DNA of 45,275 nucleotides from Chloroflexota bacterium (GTDB lineage: Bacteria > Chloroflexota > Dehalococcoidia > FW602-bin16): contig SCTZ01000141.1 in assembly GCA_004297765.1 (NCBI GenBank), positions 1-45,275 of the forward strand, read 5' to 3'. Numbering within the stretch: the stretch's first letter is position 1; each line of letters begins with the position of its first letter. Below, in pieces: positions 35,490-44,035 of this stretch. A model generated the notes under the pieces. It was not told the origin of the DNA. It saw nothing but the letters and a program-made list of their open reading frames with translations, and did not search any database. Both the position numbers and the translations under genes were made by a program.

Positions 35490-37364
35490 TTACGAAAACC
35501 TTACCCACAAATCGATCACGCCCGCATTGGACACAGAATGGACCTCGTAGCCTTCCAGGCGAGCTTCGTTTTCCCAGATCCGGCGCATGGCGGCGTTCCC
35601 AACCAGTACGGACGCGCGCAGTCCGGCGATTCCTTGCTGGCGGGCCAGGCGCACCAGCTCGTGGTGCAGATAGGTGCCGATGCCACGTCGCTGGTAGGCG
35701 TCTGCCACGGAGAGGGCCAGCTCGGCCACGTTCTCGTTGATGTTGAGGACCCACTGGGCCGAGGCGACGATGACCTCGTTCTCGTCCTTGCCAACCGTGG
35801 CCACCATGCCGAAGGTCTCATGGTAGTCCACTGAGACCATCTGCTGGGCCAACTCGTGCGGAAACGTGCTGCGGGCCTGGAAGAAGCGCTGGTAGATGCT
35901 GCGCTCCGAGAGATGATACAGGTACTCTTGCATCAGCCGCTCGTCACTGGGCTTCACCGGCCGAACAAAGAGCTCCAGGTCGTTTAGCCTGTACGTATGC
36001 TCGATCTCGACGGGATAGACCGCCTTTTCTGGCAGCACCTGGTCGGCAAAGAGGTACTTCTGCTCCTTGGCCGCCGCCAGCAGCTCCTCGCGAAATTTGG
36101 GATGGGCTATGGAGATCAGGCTCAGCGCCCGCTCTCGCAGGCTTTTGCCCTGGAGGTAGACGACTCCGTACTCCGTGGCCACGTAGTGAACGTCGCCGCG
36201 GGTGGTGACCACGCCCGCACCCTCACTGAGGTGCGGAACGATGCGCGAGACGGCGCCGCTCTCGGCCGTGGAAGGGAGGGCGATGATCGGCTTGCCGCCA
36301 GAGGCCATGGCCGCACCCCGGATGAAGTCGGCCTGCCCGCCGATGCCGCTATAGATCCGGTAGCCCAGTGAGTCCGCGCATACCTGGCCAGTGATGTCTA
36401 CCTCTAGCGCTGTGTTGATGGCGACCATCTTGTCGTTGCGCGCGATATTGAGTGGGGAGGATGTGTAATCCGTCGGGTGGAACTCGAAGATAGGGTTGCC
36501 GTCGATGTAGTCGTACAGCCGGCGCGTTCCGATGCAGAAGGCTGCCACCACCTTGCCCGGATGGAAGCTCTTACGTTTGTTGTTGACTACGCCGGTCTCG
36601 ATCAGATCGATCAGCCCGTCGCTGAACATCTCGGTGTGGATGCCCAGGTCGCGCTTGTCGAAGAGGTAGTGGAGCACCGCGTTGGGGATGGTGCCCACGC
36701 CGATCTGCAGAGTCGATCCGTTCTCTATCAGCCGGGAGATATGGCGCGCGATGGCCTTGGCCACCTCATCGGCCTGCGGTGGAGGGACCTCCAGTAGTTC
36801 TTCTTCCCACTCTACGATGGCGTCGAACTCGGTGACGTGGACGAAGCTGTTGCCCAGTGTGCGCGGCATGCGCGGGTTTACCTGCGCGATCACGAGATCC
36901 GCCGCCGCGACGGCCGCGTGGTGGGCCTCGACCGAGACGCCGAAGGAGCAGTAGCCGAAGCGATCGGGGGGAGAGACCTGGACCAGGGCCACGTCGATGG
37001 GCATGCGGCCGCTGCGTAGTAGGACGGGGATCTGAGAGAGAAAGATCGGCGTGTAATCGGCGGTCCCCTCATATACCGCTTGGCGCACTCCGGCGCCCAC
37101 GAAGAAAGCGTTGTGGCGAAAGTTACGATCGAACTGCCGGGCCGCGTGGGGCGCAGCGCCGACGGTGAGCATGTGGACGATCTCCACGTCCGTTAGCCGA
37201 TGTCCTCCCTTAGCCATCGTGACCAGCGTGTCCAACAGGTGCTGCGGCTCGGCGCAGCCCGAGCCCAGGAAGACGCGGCTGCCGCTGCGTATCTGGGACA
37301 GCGCCGCGCGAGCGGTAATCTTATGGTCCCGGTACCATTTCTCGTGATCCTGTAGTCCCAGCAT
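35490..37364 (-). CDS. Acetyl-CoA hydrolase/transferase fused to a C-terminal GNAT acetyltransferase domain
   Basis: 624-aa two-domain protein. Residues ~10-455 are a class I CoA-transferase of the acetyl-CoA hydrolase/4-hydroxybutyrate CoA-transferase type. They include S-G-C-A-E-P, the glutamate E245 in H-T-E-M-F-S-D-G, and S-G-I-G-G-Q-A-D-F. Residues ~465-624 are a GNAT domain (R-P-V-K-P-S-D-E-R-L-M, and the acetyl-CoA loop Q-R-R-G-I-G-T at 558-564). It is directly downstream of acs (120 bp), suggesting a role in acetate/acetyl-CoA balance. The GNAT part may acetylate Acs (see findings). The substrate of the CoA-transferase domain is not determined. Confidence 0.9.
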   Translation of the reverse strand: MLGLQDHEKWYRDHKITARAALSQIRSGSRVFLGSGCAEPQHLLDTLVTMAKGGHRLTDVEIVHMLTVGAAPHAARQFDRNFRHNAFFVGAGVRQAVYEGTADYTPIFLSQIPVLLRSGRMPIDVALVQVSPPDRFGYCSFGVSVEAHHAAVAAADLVIAQVNPRMPRTLGNSFVHVTEFDAIVEWEEELLEVPPPQADEVAKAIARHISRLIENGSTLQIGVGTIPNAVLHYLFDKRDLGIHTEMFSDGLIDLIETGVVNNKRKSFHPGKVVAAFCIGTRRLYDYIDGNPIFEFHPTDYTSSPLNIARNDKMVAINTALEVDITGQVCADSLGYRIYSGIGGQADFIRGAAMASGGKPIIALPSTAESGAVSRIVPHLSEGAGVVTTRGDVHYVATEYGVVYLQGKSLRERALSLISIAHPKFREELLAAAKEQKYLFADQVLPEKAVYPVEIEHTYRLNDLELFVRPVKPSDERLMQEYLYHLSERSIYQRFFQARSTFPHELAQQMVSVDYHETFGMVATVGKDENEVIVASAQWVLNINENVAELALSVADAYQRRGIGTYLHHELVRLARQQGIAGLRASVLVGNAAMRRIWENEARLEGYEVHSVSNAGVIDLWVRFS

Positions 37365-37379
37365 TTCCGGTAGGGGTTG

Positions 37380-37480
37380 GGGCTCTACCGCGGGGGGAAA
37401 AGGTGAAAAGGGGAAAGGGGGGTACGTTTCTCCCCTTTTGCCCTGTTCAGCTTTTGCCCTTTTTCCCCCCTCAGACCCCG
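37380..37480. repeat. Purine-rich inverted repeat between acs and the CoA-transferase gene
   Basis: GGGGGGAAAAGGTGAAAAGG near the left edge and CCCTTTTTCCCCCC near the right edge are roughly inverse, with internal copies of CCCCTTTTGCCC. A related GGGAAAAAGGGGGG tract is near 3475. Non-coding; may attenuate transcription between the two genes. Confidence 0.45.
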
Positions 37481-37484
37481 CCCC

Positions 37485-39473
37485 CTAGCCCCCTTTCCCA
37501 CGGCCGCGGATGAGGTCGTCCACCACGGATGGGTCGGCCAGCGTGCTGGTATCGCCCAGGTTACCAAGGTCGTTTTCGGCGATCTTGCGCAGGATGCGGC
37601 GCATGATCTTCCCGCTGCGGGTCTTGGGCAGTCCCTCGGCGAACTGAATCACGTCGGGCTTGGCGATCGGACCGATCTCCTTGACCACGTGCGCTAGCAG
37701 CTCCTTCGTCAGGTCCGGCGACTTCTCCGCACCTTCTACCAATGTTACGTAGGCGTAGAGACCTTGCCCCTTGACATCGTGGGGCATGGCCGTCACGGCG
37801 GCCTCAGCCACCTTGGGATGGCTGACCAGCGCGCTCTCCACCTCTGCCGTGCCGATGCGATGGCCCGAGACGTTCACCACGTCGTCGATGCGACCCATCA
37901 GCCAGTAGTCGCCGTCCTCGTCCACGCGGCAGCCGTCGCCCGTGAAATAGAGGTCCGGGAACATGGTGAAGTAGGTATCGACAAAACGATCGTGTGCGCG
38001 ATAGACTGTGCGCATCATGCCCGGCCAGGGTTTCTTGATGCAGAGCTTGCCTCCCTCGTTGACGCCGCATTCAGTGCCATCGTCACGCAAAACGACTGGC
38101 TCGACGCCAAAGAACGGGCGTGAAGCGCTGCCAGGCTTGAGCGTGTGAGCTCCCGGCAGCGGGGTAATCAGTATGCCGCCCGTTTCGGTCTGCCACCACG
38201 TGTCCACGATTGGGCACCGTCCGCGACCGACATGCTCGTGGTACCAGATCCAGGCCTCGGGATTGATGGGCTCTCCCACCGATCCGAGCACACGCAGCGT
38301 CGATAGATCGTACTTGGCCGGCCACTCCTCTCCCAGGCGCATGAGTGTGCGAATGGCGGTGGGCGCGGTATAGAGGATGGTAACCCCATACTTGTCCACG
38401 ATCTGCCAGAAACGGCCTGCGTCGGGGTAGGTGGGCACACCCTCGAAGATCAGGGACGTGGCGCCATTGGCCAGCGGACCATAGACGATGTAGCTGTGTC
38501 CGGTGACCCAGCCGATGTCGGCGGTGCACCAGTAGATGTCCTCCTCGTGGACGTCGAAGATCACGCGGTGTGAGAGGGCCGCGTGGAGCAGGTAACCGCC
38601 CGTGGTGTGGAGGACACCCTTTGGCTTCCCCGTGGAGCCAGAGGTATACAGAACGAACAGCGGATCTTCGGCGTTCATAGCCTCCGGCGCGCACTCAGCG
38701 GAGGCGTCCCTCATCTCATCGTGGTACCAACTGTCGCGCCCTGCCAACATGTGCACTTGCCCGTCGCCGCGCTTGACCACGATCACGCCGCGCACGTCGG
38801 GACAGCCCTCCAGTGCCTGATCTGCGGTGGACTTCAGTGGGATCTGCTTGCCGGAGCGGAAGGAAACGTCGCTGGTGACCAGTAGGCGACAGTCGGAATC
38901 CAGGATGCGGTCGCGCAGCGCCTCGGCGCTGAATCCGCCGAAGACGATGGAGTGCGGTGCGCCGATGCGTGTGCAGGCCAGCATCGCGATGGCCAGCTCA
39001 GGGATCATGGGCATGTAAATGCACACACGGTCGCCTCTCCTAACGCCTTTGCCCTTGAGGACATTGGCGAACTGGCATACCCGGCGCTGCAGCTCGCGGT
39101 ACGTAAGGGTAACCTGGTCCTCGTCTGCCTCACCTTGCCAGATGATTGCCAGCTTGTCGCCACGCGTCTCGATGTGGCGATCGAGACAGTTGTACGAGAC
39201 ATTCAACTGACCATCGGCGAACCAGGAGGTCTCGATGATACGCTCGGCTGTGTTCCACATATGTCTGCGGGTTTGCGTCGGCGCATGAAACCAGTCCAGG
39301 GTGGCGACGGCCTGCTCGATCCAGAAGGCATCCGGATCGTTGATCGAACGATCGTACATCTTCCGGTATTGCTCGAAAGATGCGACATGGGCCTTGGCCG
39401 CCAGATCGGCCGGAGGGGCGAAGCGTCTGTTCTCTGTCATGAGGGAATCGATACTATTCTGCTCCTGGTTCAC
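37485..39473 (-). CDS. acs: Acetyl-CoA synthetase (AMP-forming)
   Basis: Activates acetate to acetyl-CoA through acetyl-AMP. The 662-aa product has the adenylate-forming P-loop [11 protein letters not shown] (276-286), [17 protein letters not shown] and [13 protein letters not shown]. The acetylatable lysine K622 lies in [12 protein letters not shown] use GTG 39473 because a perfect GGAGGT lies six bases ahead of it. It is the first gene of a unit with the CoA-transferase/GNAT fusion and the ICMT-like gene, and diverges from the response regulator. Confidence 0.96.
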   Translation of the reverse strand: MNQEQNSIDSLMTENRRFAPPADLAAKAHVASFEQYRKMYDRSINDPDAFWIEQAVATLDWFHAPTQTRRHMWNTAERIIETSWFADGQLNVSYNCLDRHIETRGDKLAIIWQGEADEDQVTLTYRELQRRVCQFANVLKGKGVRRGDRVCIYMPMIPELAIAMLACTRIGAPHSIVFGGFSAEALRDRILDSDCRLLVTSDVSFRSGKQIPLKSTADQALEGCPDVRGVIVVKRGDGQVHMLAGRDSWYHDEMRDASAECAPEAMNAEDPLFVLYTSGSTGKPKGVLHTTGGYLLHAALSHRVIFDVHEEDIYWCTADIGWVTGHSYIVYGPLANGATSLIFEGVPTYPDAGRFWQIVDKYGVTILYTAPTAIRTLMRLGEEWPAKYDLSTLRVLGSVGEPINPEAWIWYHEHVGRGRCPIVDTWWQTETGGILITPLPGAHTLKPGSASRPFFGVEPVVLRDDGTECGVNEGGKLCIKKPWPGMMRTVYRAHDRFVDTYFTMFPDLYFTGDGCRVDEDGDYWLMGRIDDVVNVSGHRIGTAEVESALVSHPKVAEAAVTAMPHDVKGQGLYAYVTLVEGAEKSPDLTKELLAHVVKEIGPIAKPDVIQFAEGLPKTRSGKIMRRILRKIAENDLGNLGDTSTLADPSVVDDLIRGRGKGG

Positions 39474-39670
39474 GCCATCACCTCCAAGTTGATGTGAGTT
39501 GCACGGCACGTGCCAGCCATCGGTCTGACGACTGGCATGCGATTCTGTTCGTTCGCCGACTTTCTTGGTCTACCACTCTGGCGAGAGATTATCCCACAAG
39601 CGCCTTAGCGCATCGGAGTCCACATAGGCTACAATTGAGCTTGTGAGCTCGAAGACGGAGGCGAAGAGCG

Positions 39671-40087
39671 TTGGCATATACAAGCACACGTACAGTTCTG
39701 GTCGTCGACGACGATAGAGACACAATTATCCTTCTCTCGTTCGTGCTGGAGGAAGAAGGCTTCACGGTGTTAACGGCCGAGGATGGCTTATCCGCCTTAC
39801 ACGCCCTGGAGGACGAGCAGCCCGGGCTCATCCTGTTGGACTTGCACATGCCAGGTATGAATGGCTGGGAATTGGCCGGGGAAATCCGCCGACTGTACGG
39901 CCGTCAGTTGCCCATCGTGGTTATGACAGGCGGCGATCTCACGAGTCCCACTCCTGATAGGCCGGCGGATGGGTACCTTCCCAAGCCCTTCGACATCGAC
40001 AACCTGGTTGCCACGGTGCTGCGCTATGGACGCTTCGCTCCGTCGGACGCGGATGGTACGCAGACGCAACCATCCTCGCTAGGATGA
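39671..40087 (+). CDS. Stand-alone response regulator receiver domain
   Basis: 138-aa CheY-like protein with no output domain. Acidic pocket D13-D14, phosphorylatable D57 (I-L-L-D-L-H-M-P-G-M-N-G), T86 (V-V-M-T-G-G) and K105 (L-P-K-P-F) are all in place. TTG at 39671 has GGAGG eight bases ahead; no better start was seen. It is followed by a four-base gap and the predicted selenoprotein, so they are almost certainly cotranscribed. No histidine kinase is nearby. Confidence 0.88.
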   Translation: MAYTSTRTVLVVDDDRDTIILLSFVLEEEGFTVLTAEDGLSALHALEDEQPGLILLDLHMPGMNGWELAGEIRRLYGRQLPIVVMTGGDLTSPTPDRPADGYLPKPFDIDNLVATVLRYGRFAPSDADGTQTQPSSLG

Positions 40088-40091
40088 CGCT

Positions 40092-40481
40092 ATGCCGTCG
40101 GATCGCCCCCTCTTGCTCATCTTCGATGGCTGGTGAGGCTTCTGAACACTAGCTGTCCAGTGGCTTGCTGCTCTGGATGCGCATGGCCGCGTGACGGCCG
40201 TTCCATTTCAGAGGCCCGGACTGCCGGAGTCGGTGGGGCTGAGCCCCGTCCAGTGCGCGCAGGCAGTGTGGGCCGTTGGGTCGGATGGTACCAGCCACCG
40301 AGGGGCCGCGGCCATTCTCGCGGCGCTATCACAGGCCATGGGGGCTCCCAGCCTCATGCTATTGTACACCCTGCCCGGCCTACGCCAGACATTCGATGTA
40401 GCATATGCCCTGATCGCTCGCGCCCGTGGTCGATTGCCTGGCACTATCCCCTACTGCAAAACCCATCGAGATCAATGTTGA
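40092..40481 (+). CDS. Predicted selenoprotein: DCC-family (DUF393) thiol-disulfide oxidoreductase with U-x-x-U active site
   Basis: 129 residues if both in-frame UGA codons (40134-40136 and 40143-40145) are read as selenocysteine. The protein begins M-P-S-D-R-P-L-L-L-I-F-D-G-W-U15-G-F-U18-T-L-A-V. DCC-family proteins have D-x-x-C-x-x-C here, so both UGAs replace catalytic cysteines. The rest is intact and DCC-like: G-R-V-T-A-V-P-F-Q, the D-G-T-S-H-R-G-A-A-A-I middle, I-A-R-A-R-G-R-L-P-G and P-Y-C at the end. Cysteines 55, 122 and 129 remain. AGGA is seven bases ahead of the ATG, which is four bases after the response regulator stop. A SECIS-like hairpin lies at 40152-40180. selD is ~4 kb away. 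A pseudogene is the alternative, but two mutations only at the catalytic cysteines would be a strong coincidence. Confidence 0.85.
40152..40180 (+). promoter_or_regulatory. Candidate bacterial SECIS element of the DCC selenoprotein
   Basis: GC, a bulged U154, then GTCCAG (155-160) pair with CTGGAT and GC (173-180), closing a 12-base loop (161-172) whose second and third bases are G. The loop begins 16 bases after the second UGA and 25 after the first. This fits the published bacterial rule as I recall it (short stem, G among the first loop bases, loop about 16-37 bases from UGA). One hairpin may serve both codons. Confidence 0.6.
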
Positions 40482-40906
40482 TTGGGTGACAGGGACCGCC
40501 TGGATCGCGAGGGCGCGTCTGGATCGCGAAGCGCGCGAAAGCATGCGCGAAAGACGCGAAAAGGCGCCAGCATGCTGTGCAGTCGGTCTGTTCGTCGGGT
40601 AGACTCATCCGTTTGTCCGTTGCCCCAGCCATTGACGCCGCGGCCCGCAGCGATCTCCGGTGGATCGCTATCCGGGGACACGCGTTGGCGCCGTGGCGAT
40701 AGGGAAGGGACATATCAGCCTTATGGTCGCGCTTATGAGCGTAAAAGTCAAGTATGATAGCGAGAGTGCGAGAGCGCGAGAGTGTGGTAGCGACAGTGCA
40801 AGGGTCCGGCTTGGGAAAGCCTGGAATCCTGTTGGGGTTGGACGCTCTTGATTCGCTTGGTATACTGAGTGGCGCTACTACTGAGTGAGAAATGGGAGGC
40901 CGTCCT
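40482..40906. other. Non-coding gap before the GH18 gene, with tandem repeats
   Basis: 425 bp. GCGCGAAAG-like motifs recur near 40535-40565. Three perfect-to-near-perfect 8-bp tandem units GCGAGAGT, GCGAGAGC, GCGAGAGT occupy 40760-40783. The GH18 promoter (40838-40866) is at the right end. No gene or RNA was recognised. Confidence 0.5.
40838..40866 (+). promoter_or_regulatory. Promoter of the GH18 lipoprotein gene
   Basis: The -35 box TTGGAC (40838-40843) and -10 box TATACT (40861-40866) are separated by 17 bp. Expected start ~40873; the ribosome binding site GGGAGG is at 40894-40899. Confidence 0.6.
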
Positions 40907-42295
40907 ATGTTATGTTTCATCGACGGCTGGTCGTCAAGAAGTTGCGCTCTGGTGCGTGCTCTGCGGCAGCGGCGGCCTTGGCTGGTGGGCAGCGTGGTGT
41001 TTTTCTCGGTATGGCTTGCCGCATGCTCGCTCTCTTCGGCGCCGGACCTGGCAGGTAGCCCTGCTGCTGCTCCGACTCTTCAGACGACTCAGGTCACAAC
41101 TGGGGCACCAGTCGATAAGTCCCCTGAGCCGTCTCCCGCATCCGTCGCCACACCCTCCCGCGCCGTGGAGGTTCAAGCTCCCCGGATCACTGGCCGTGCA
41201 GGACGGACGGTCCTTGGCTACTACGTTCCGTATGATGCCAGCTCGTGGGAGTCGCTCGTGGCGCATCACGGGGACCTGGACTACGTGGCGGTCCAGATGG
41301 CTAGCGTGGACGCCTGTGGCAACTTGAGCAGCACGGACGATCAGACTCTGCTGCGGGCGGCGCATGGTTGGGGTGTGCGCGTTCTGCTGTCGCTGTTTGC
41401 CGGGTCCGGCTCTCCGACTCACAGCTTGCTTGCGAGCGAAGGCGCTATCGAGAACCTGGTAAGTCAGGTGACGGAGCACGTGCGGACCCAGGGCTACGAC
41501 GGACTGGACCTGGATCTGGAGGGCGTGCCGGCTGCCGACCGGGCCGCGCAGACACGATTGGTTACGAAACTCGGGGAGTCGCTCCGCCGTGAGAACAAGA
41601 CGTTCAGTATGGCCGTGCCTGCCAAGACGGAGGATACTACCTCTGGCTGGTCGGGTGCCTACGACTACGCTGCGCTCGGTCGTCAGGTGGACCTGATGGT
41701 AGTGATGGCCTATGCTTACACTACGGCTTCATCCCCGCCGGGTTCGACTGCTCCGCTGCCCTGGGTGGAAAAAGTGGCTCGTTTCGTGGCGAGTCAGGTC
41801 TCGCGGGACAAGGCTCTGCTGGGGGTGCCCTTCTACGGGTACGATTGGAACACGACCACGGCAAGCGCCGCACGTGCCCTGCGCTATCCCGAGGCGGCCG
41901 TCGTTGCGCAAAGCAAGGGCAAGTCTATCGTATTGGACAACGCGAGCCAGTCGGCCACGTTTGGGTACTCGACCGCTCCGGGGGATGTCTTGCCCACGGT
42001 TGCGCCCTCCCCCCGCCTGAACCACGAGATCACGCAGCGCCAGGCCCCGGTCTGCCAGACCGCGACGTCCACCCCTTCGACCTCACCTGCCCCTTCTCGT
42101 CCCACGCCAAAGCCGACCATTACCCCCTCCGCCGTTCAGCAGCATGTCGTCTGGCTGGAGGACGCACGGACCCTGTTACCTCGCCTGGACCTCGCCGTCC
42201 GCTATGGTCTGACCGGCGTCGCGGCGTGGCGTCTGGGACAAGAGGACCCTGGCGTCTGGCCAGTTCTGGAGCAGTGGCGGCGACTCTCACCCTAA
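40907..42295 (+). CDS. Glycoside hydrolase family 18 lipoprotein
   Basis: 462-aa predicted lipoprotein: basic N-terminus, hydrophobic stretch (W-L-V-G-S-V-V-F-F-S-V-W) and lipobox L-A-A-C40. The mature protein has a Ser/Thr/Pro-rich spacer, then a GH18 TIM barrel starting T-V-L-G-Y-Y-V-P. The catalytic motif D-G-L-D-L-D-L-E (198-205) has E205 as the acid. A second Pro/Thr-rich segment (~residues 365-400) is inserted inside the barrel before the last strands (A-W-R-L-G-Q-E-D-P). GH18 enzymes cut chitin or peptidoglycan-type glycans. ATG 40907 has GGGAGG upstream; the ATG at 40892 does not. Its TAA stop lies in the left target duplication of a MITE. Confidence 0.88.
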   Translation: MLCFIDGWSSRSCALVRALRQRRPWLVGSVVFFSVWLAACSLSSAPDLAGSPAAAPTLQTTQVTTGAPVDKSPEPSPASVATPSRAVEVQAPRITGRAGRTVLGYYVPYDASSWESLVAHHGDLDYVAVQMASVDACGNLSSTDDQTLLRAAHGWGVRVLLSLFAGSGSPTHSLLASEGAIENLVSQVTEHVRTQGYDGLDLDLEGVPAADRAAQTRLVTKLGESLRRENKTFSMAVPAKTEDTTSGWSGAYDYAALGRQVDLMVVMAYAYTTASSPPGSTAPLPWVEKVARFVASQVSRDKALLGVPFYGYDWNTTTASAARALRYPEAAVVAQSKGKSIVLDNASQSATFGYSTAPGDVLPTVAPSPRLNHEITQRQAPVCQTATSTPSTSPAPSRPTPKPTITPSAVQQHVVWLEDARTLLPRLDLAVRYGLTGVAAWRLGQEDPGVWPVLEQWRRLSP

Positions 42296-42470
42296 CCCCA
42301 ATACCTTTCAAATAAGGCCTGTCCCCCAAGCTATCAAGCGCAAGGCAGGGCAGTTCCGAGCACGAGCGCGCGGCGCACAACCAATGGCCTCGGCCAACCT
42401 GTTCTGGCCACCTGAGTGGTCGCTGCTCGCCCGAAGGTCGATCTTATTTGAAAGGTATTGACCCTAACCC
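42289..42470. mobile_element. 162-bp MITE with perfect 18-bp TIRs and 10-bp target-site duplication
   Basis: CAATACCTTTCAAATAAG (42299-42316) and its exact inverse CTTATTTGAAAGGTATTG (42443-42460) bound a 162-bp element with no open frame. ACCCTAACCC lies directly outside both ends (42289-42298 and 42461-42470), a 10-bp target duplication. It landed in a member of the ACCCTAACCC repeat family. The left copy includes the GH18 stop codon. The 10-bp size fits IS4-like or related transposases, but none is present in the window. Confidence 0.85.
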
Positions 42471-42533
42471 AGAGGGAGAGGGAACAAGTACGCTTCGATG
42501 CTCAGTGAGTCGGAACTGCCCGCCTCCTACATC

Positions 42534-43841
42534 CTATGGCAGGTAGAGGACCTGCTCGGGTTGCAGGGCATCGGGGTTGGGTATGCTGTTGAGGTCCAGT
42601 AATTGCTCGGTCGTGATGTCGAAGCGGACCGCGATCGATGAAAGGGTATCGCCGCTCTGGACCACGTACGGACGGGAAGTGGAGGGCGACGACGGGGCCG
42701 CGGCCCCGGCCGGTGAGTTCCCGACCTGCAGCCGCTGACCAACTGTCAGGAGGTCCGGGCTGCTCAGATCATTCAACTGCACCAACTCTGCGGGCGTCAT
42801 GTTGAGTTTCGCGGCGATGTCCCAGAGGGTTTCTCCCTCCTGGACGGTATACTCCGTCGTCTGATCGGCCGATTGGGCGGGAGCTGATGGCACGGTGGCG
42901 TGCTGTGTTGCATCCGGTGCACGTTGCTTACCAATGCGCAGGAGCTGACCAACCGACAGGAGATCCGGGCTGCCCAGACTGTTCAGTTCTACCAATTCGG
43001 CGGGCGTCAGGTTGTACTTCACCGCGATATCCCAGAGCGTCTCTCACTCCAGGACGGCATGCTCTGTGGCCTGTAGAGCTGGATCGGTTGGTGCGGCTCC
43101 AGAGCGTGTGCTTGGTCCCTCGGGCGGAGTGGAGCGCCGCTCCGCGCCGGGATCCTCCTTCAGGGCCAGCCGTTGACCGATCGAAAGCTGGTCCGGATCG
43201 GTGATGTCGTTGATATGCATCAGATCGGCCAGCGCCACACCGAAGCGTCTGGCGATCCCGAACAGGGTTTCGCCTGCGGCGACCACATGTTCGCCCGCCG
43301 ATTGGGGCTTAGCCGTGGGCAGGGGACTGGCTTGCGGGGCGGGTTGCGGAGTCGGAGTACGGGTAGGGGCCGCAGTTGGGACCGGGGTCGGAGGCGTTTT
43401 AGGGGCCAGGCTGGGCGCGGGTGCGGTAAACGCTGAACCGGCCGGTGAGCTCACAACTTCGTACGACACGCGAATGCGCATCTTCTTCGGGTCTTCCAGG
43501 GCGGCAAACGCAGCGTATGAGAGGTCGAGCGCGTGGGAGAACTTGCCACGATCCCGTACCTGCACGGTGACTGACTTGCCATTGGCGGGATTGGTCACCC
43601 GCAACCATGTGCCAAACGGGTATTGATTGGACGCGGTCGTGGTAGGATCGTTCATGTCGAAGCGCTGACCGTTGGACATCAGGCGCCCATGAAAGGGCAT
43701 GCCGTACCACGTGGCGTAGCCTTCGTCGGCCGTGGCCAGGCGTGGAGGAAGAGCGAGAAGCGTGAGGAGCAGTGGGAGAAACAGTATGCCAACGCGAAGC
43801 GACACCGGCAATGCAACTCGCCGGGAGAGTCGTATGGACAT
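42534..43841 (-). pseudogene. RlpA-like DPBB / LysM cell-wall protein interrupted by one in-frame UGA
   Basis: A secreted wall-associated protein of ~435 residues. It has a signal peptide (V-G-I-L-F-L-P-L-L-L-T-L-L), a RlpA-type double-psi beta-barrel domain (A-T-W-Y-G, then R-D-R-G-K-F), a Pro/Thr-rich linker and LysM1 (V-V-A-A-G-E-T-L-F-G-I-A). LysM2 is cut by TGA at 43044-43046. LysM3 and LysM4 lie beyond and run in the same frame to 42534. LysM2 and LysM3 are recent duplicates. The intact copy has GGA (Gly of E-G-E-T-L) where LysM2 has TGA, a single G-to-T change. Without readthrough it makes a 265-aa protein with one LysM domain. A downstream GTG (43022) could start a fragment. ATG 43841 has GAGAGG five bases ahead. 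Confidence 0.75.
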
Positions 43842-44035
43842 CAATTCCTCTCCTGTCGTGGTCTATCACCAGGGATGGCTTCCCGACGTTAGAACGAGAG
43901 CCTCTTTTGCCGGTCGACAGAATACAGGAGAGGTGGGCTCGTGTCAAGGTTTGCCTGGGGACCCATTGGTCCCGTTTTCCCTCACCGATTTCTCGGCTCA
44001 ATCCAGTTGCGCGATTCTGCTACGCCGTCGTCCAC

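Noticed and set aside
34789..35754. Minus-strand open frame (321 codons) across the ICMT-like gene
   Set aside because: Overlaps the conserved ICMT-like and CoA-transferase/GNAT genes in another frame and has no recognisable domain.
40191..40481. A 96-residue gene starting at GTG 40191
   Set aside because: It is the tail of the DCC protein; it lacks the family's N-terminal strand and active site, and the upstream codons in the same frame complete the domain once UGA is read as Sec.
40760..40783. Possible CRISPR-like array
   Set aside because: Units are 8 bp and tandem with no spacers; simple repeat.
43044..43046. UGA in the LysM protein as a third selenocysteine
   Set aside because: The paralogous domain has glycine here, not cysteine, and no SECIS-like hairpin was seen at the right distance.
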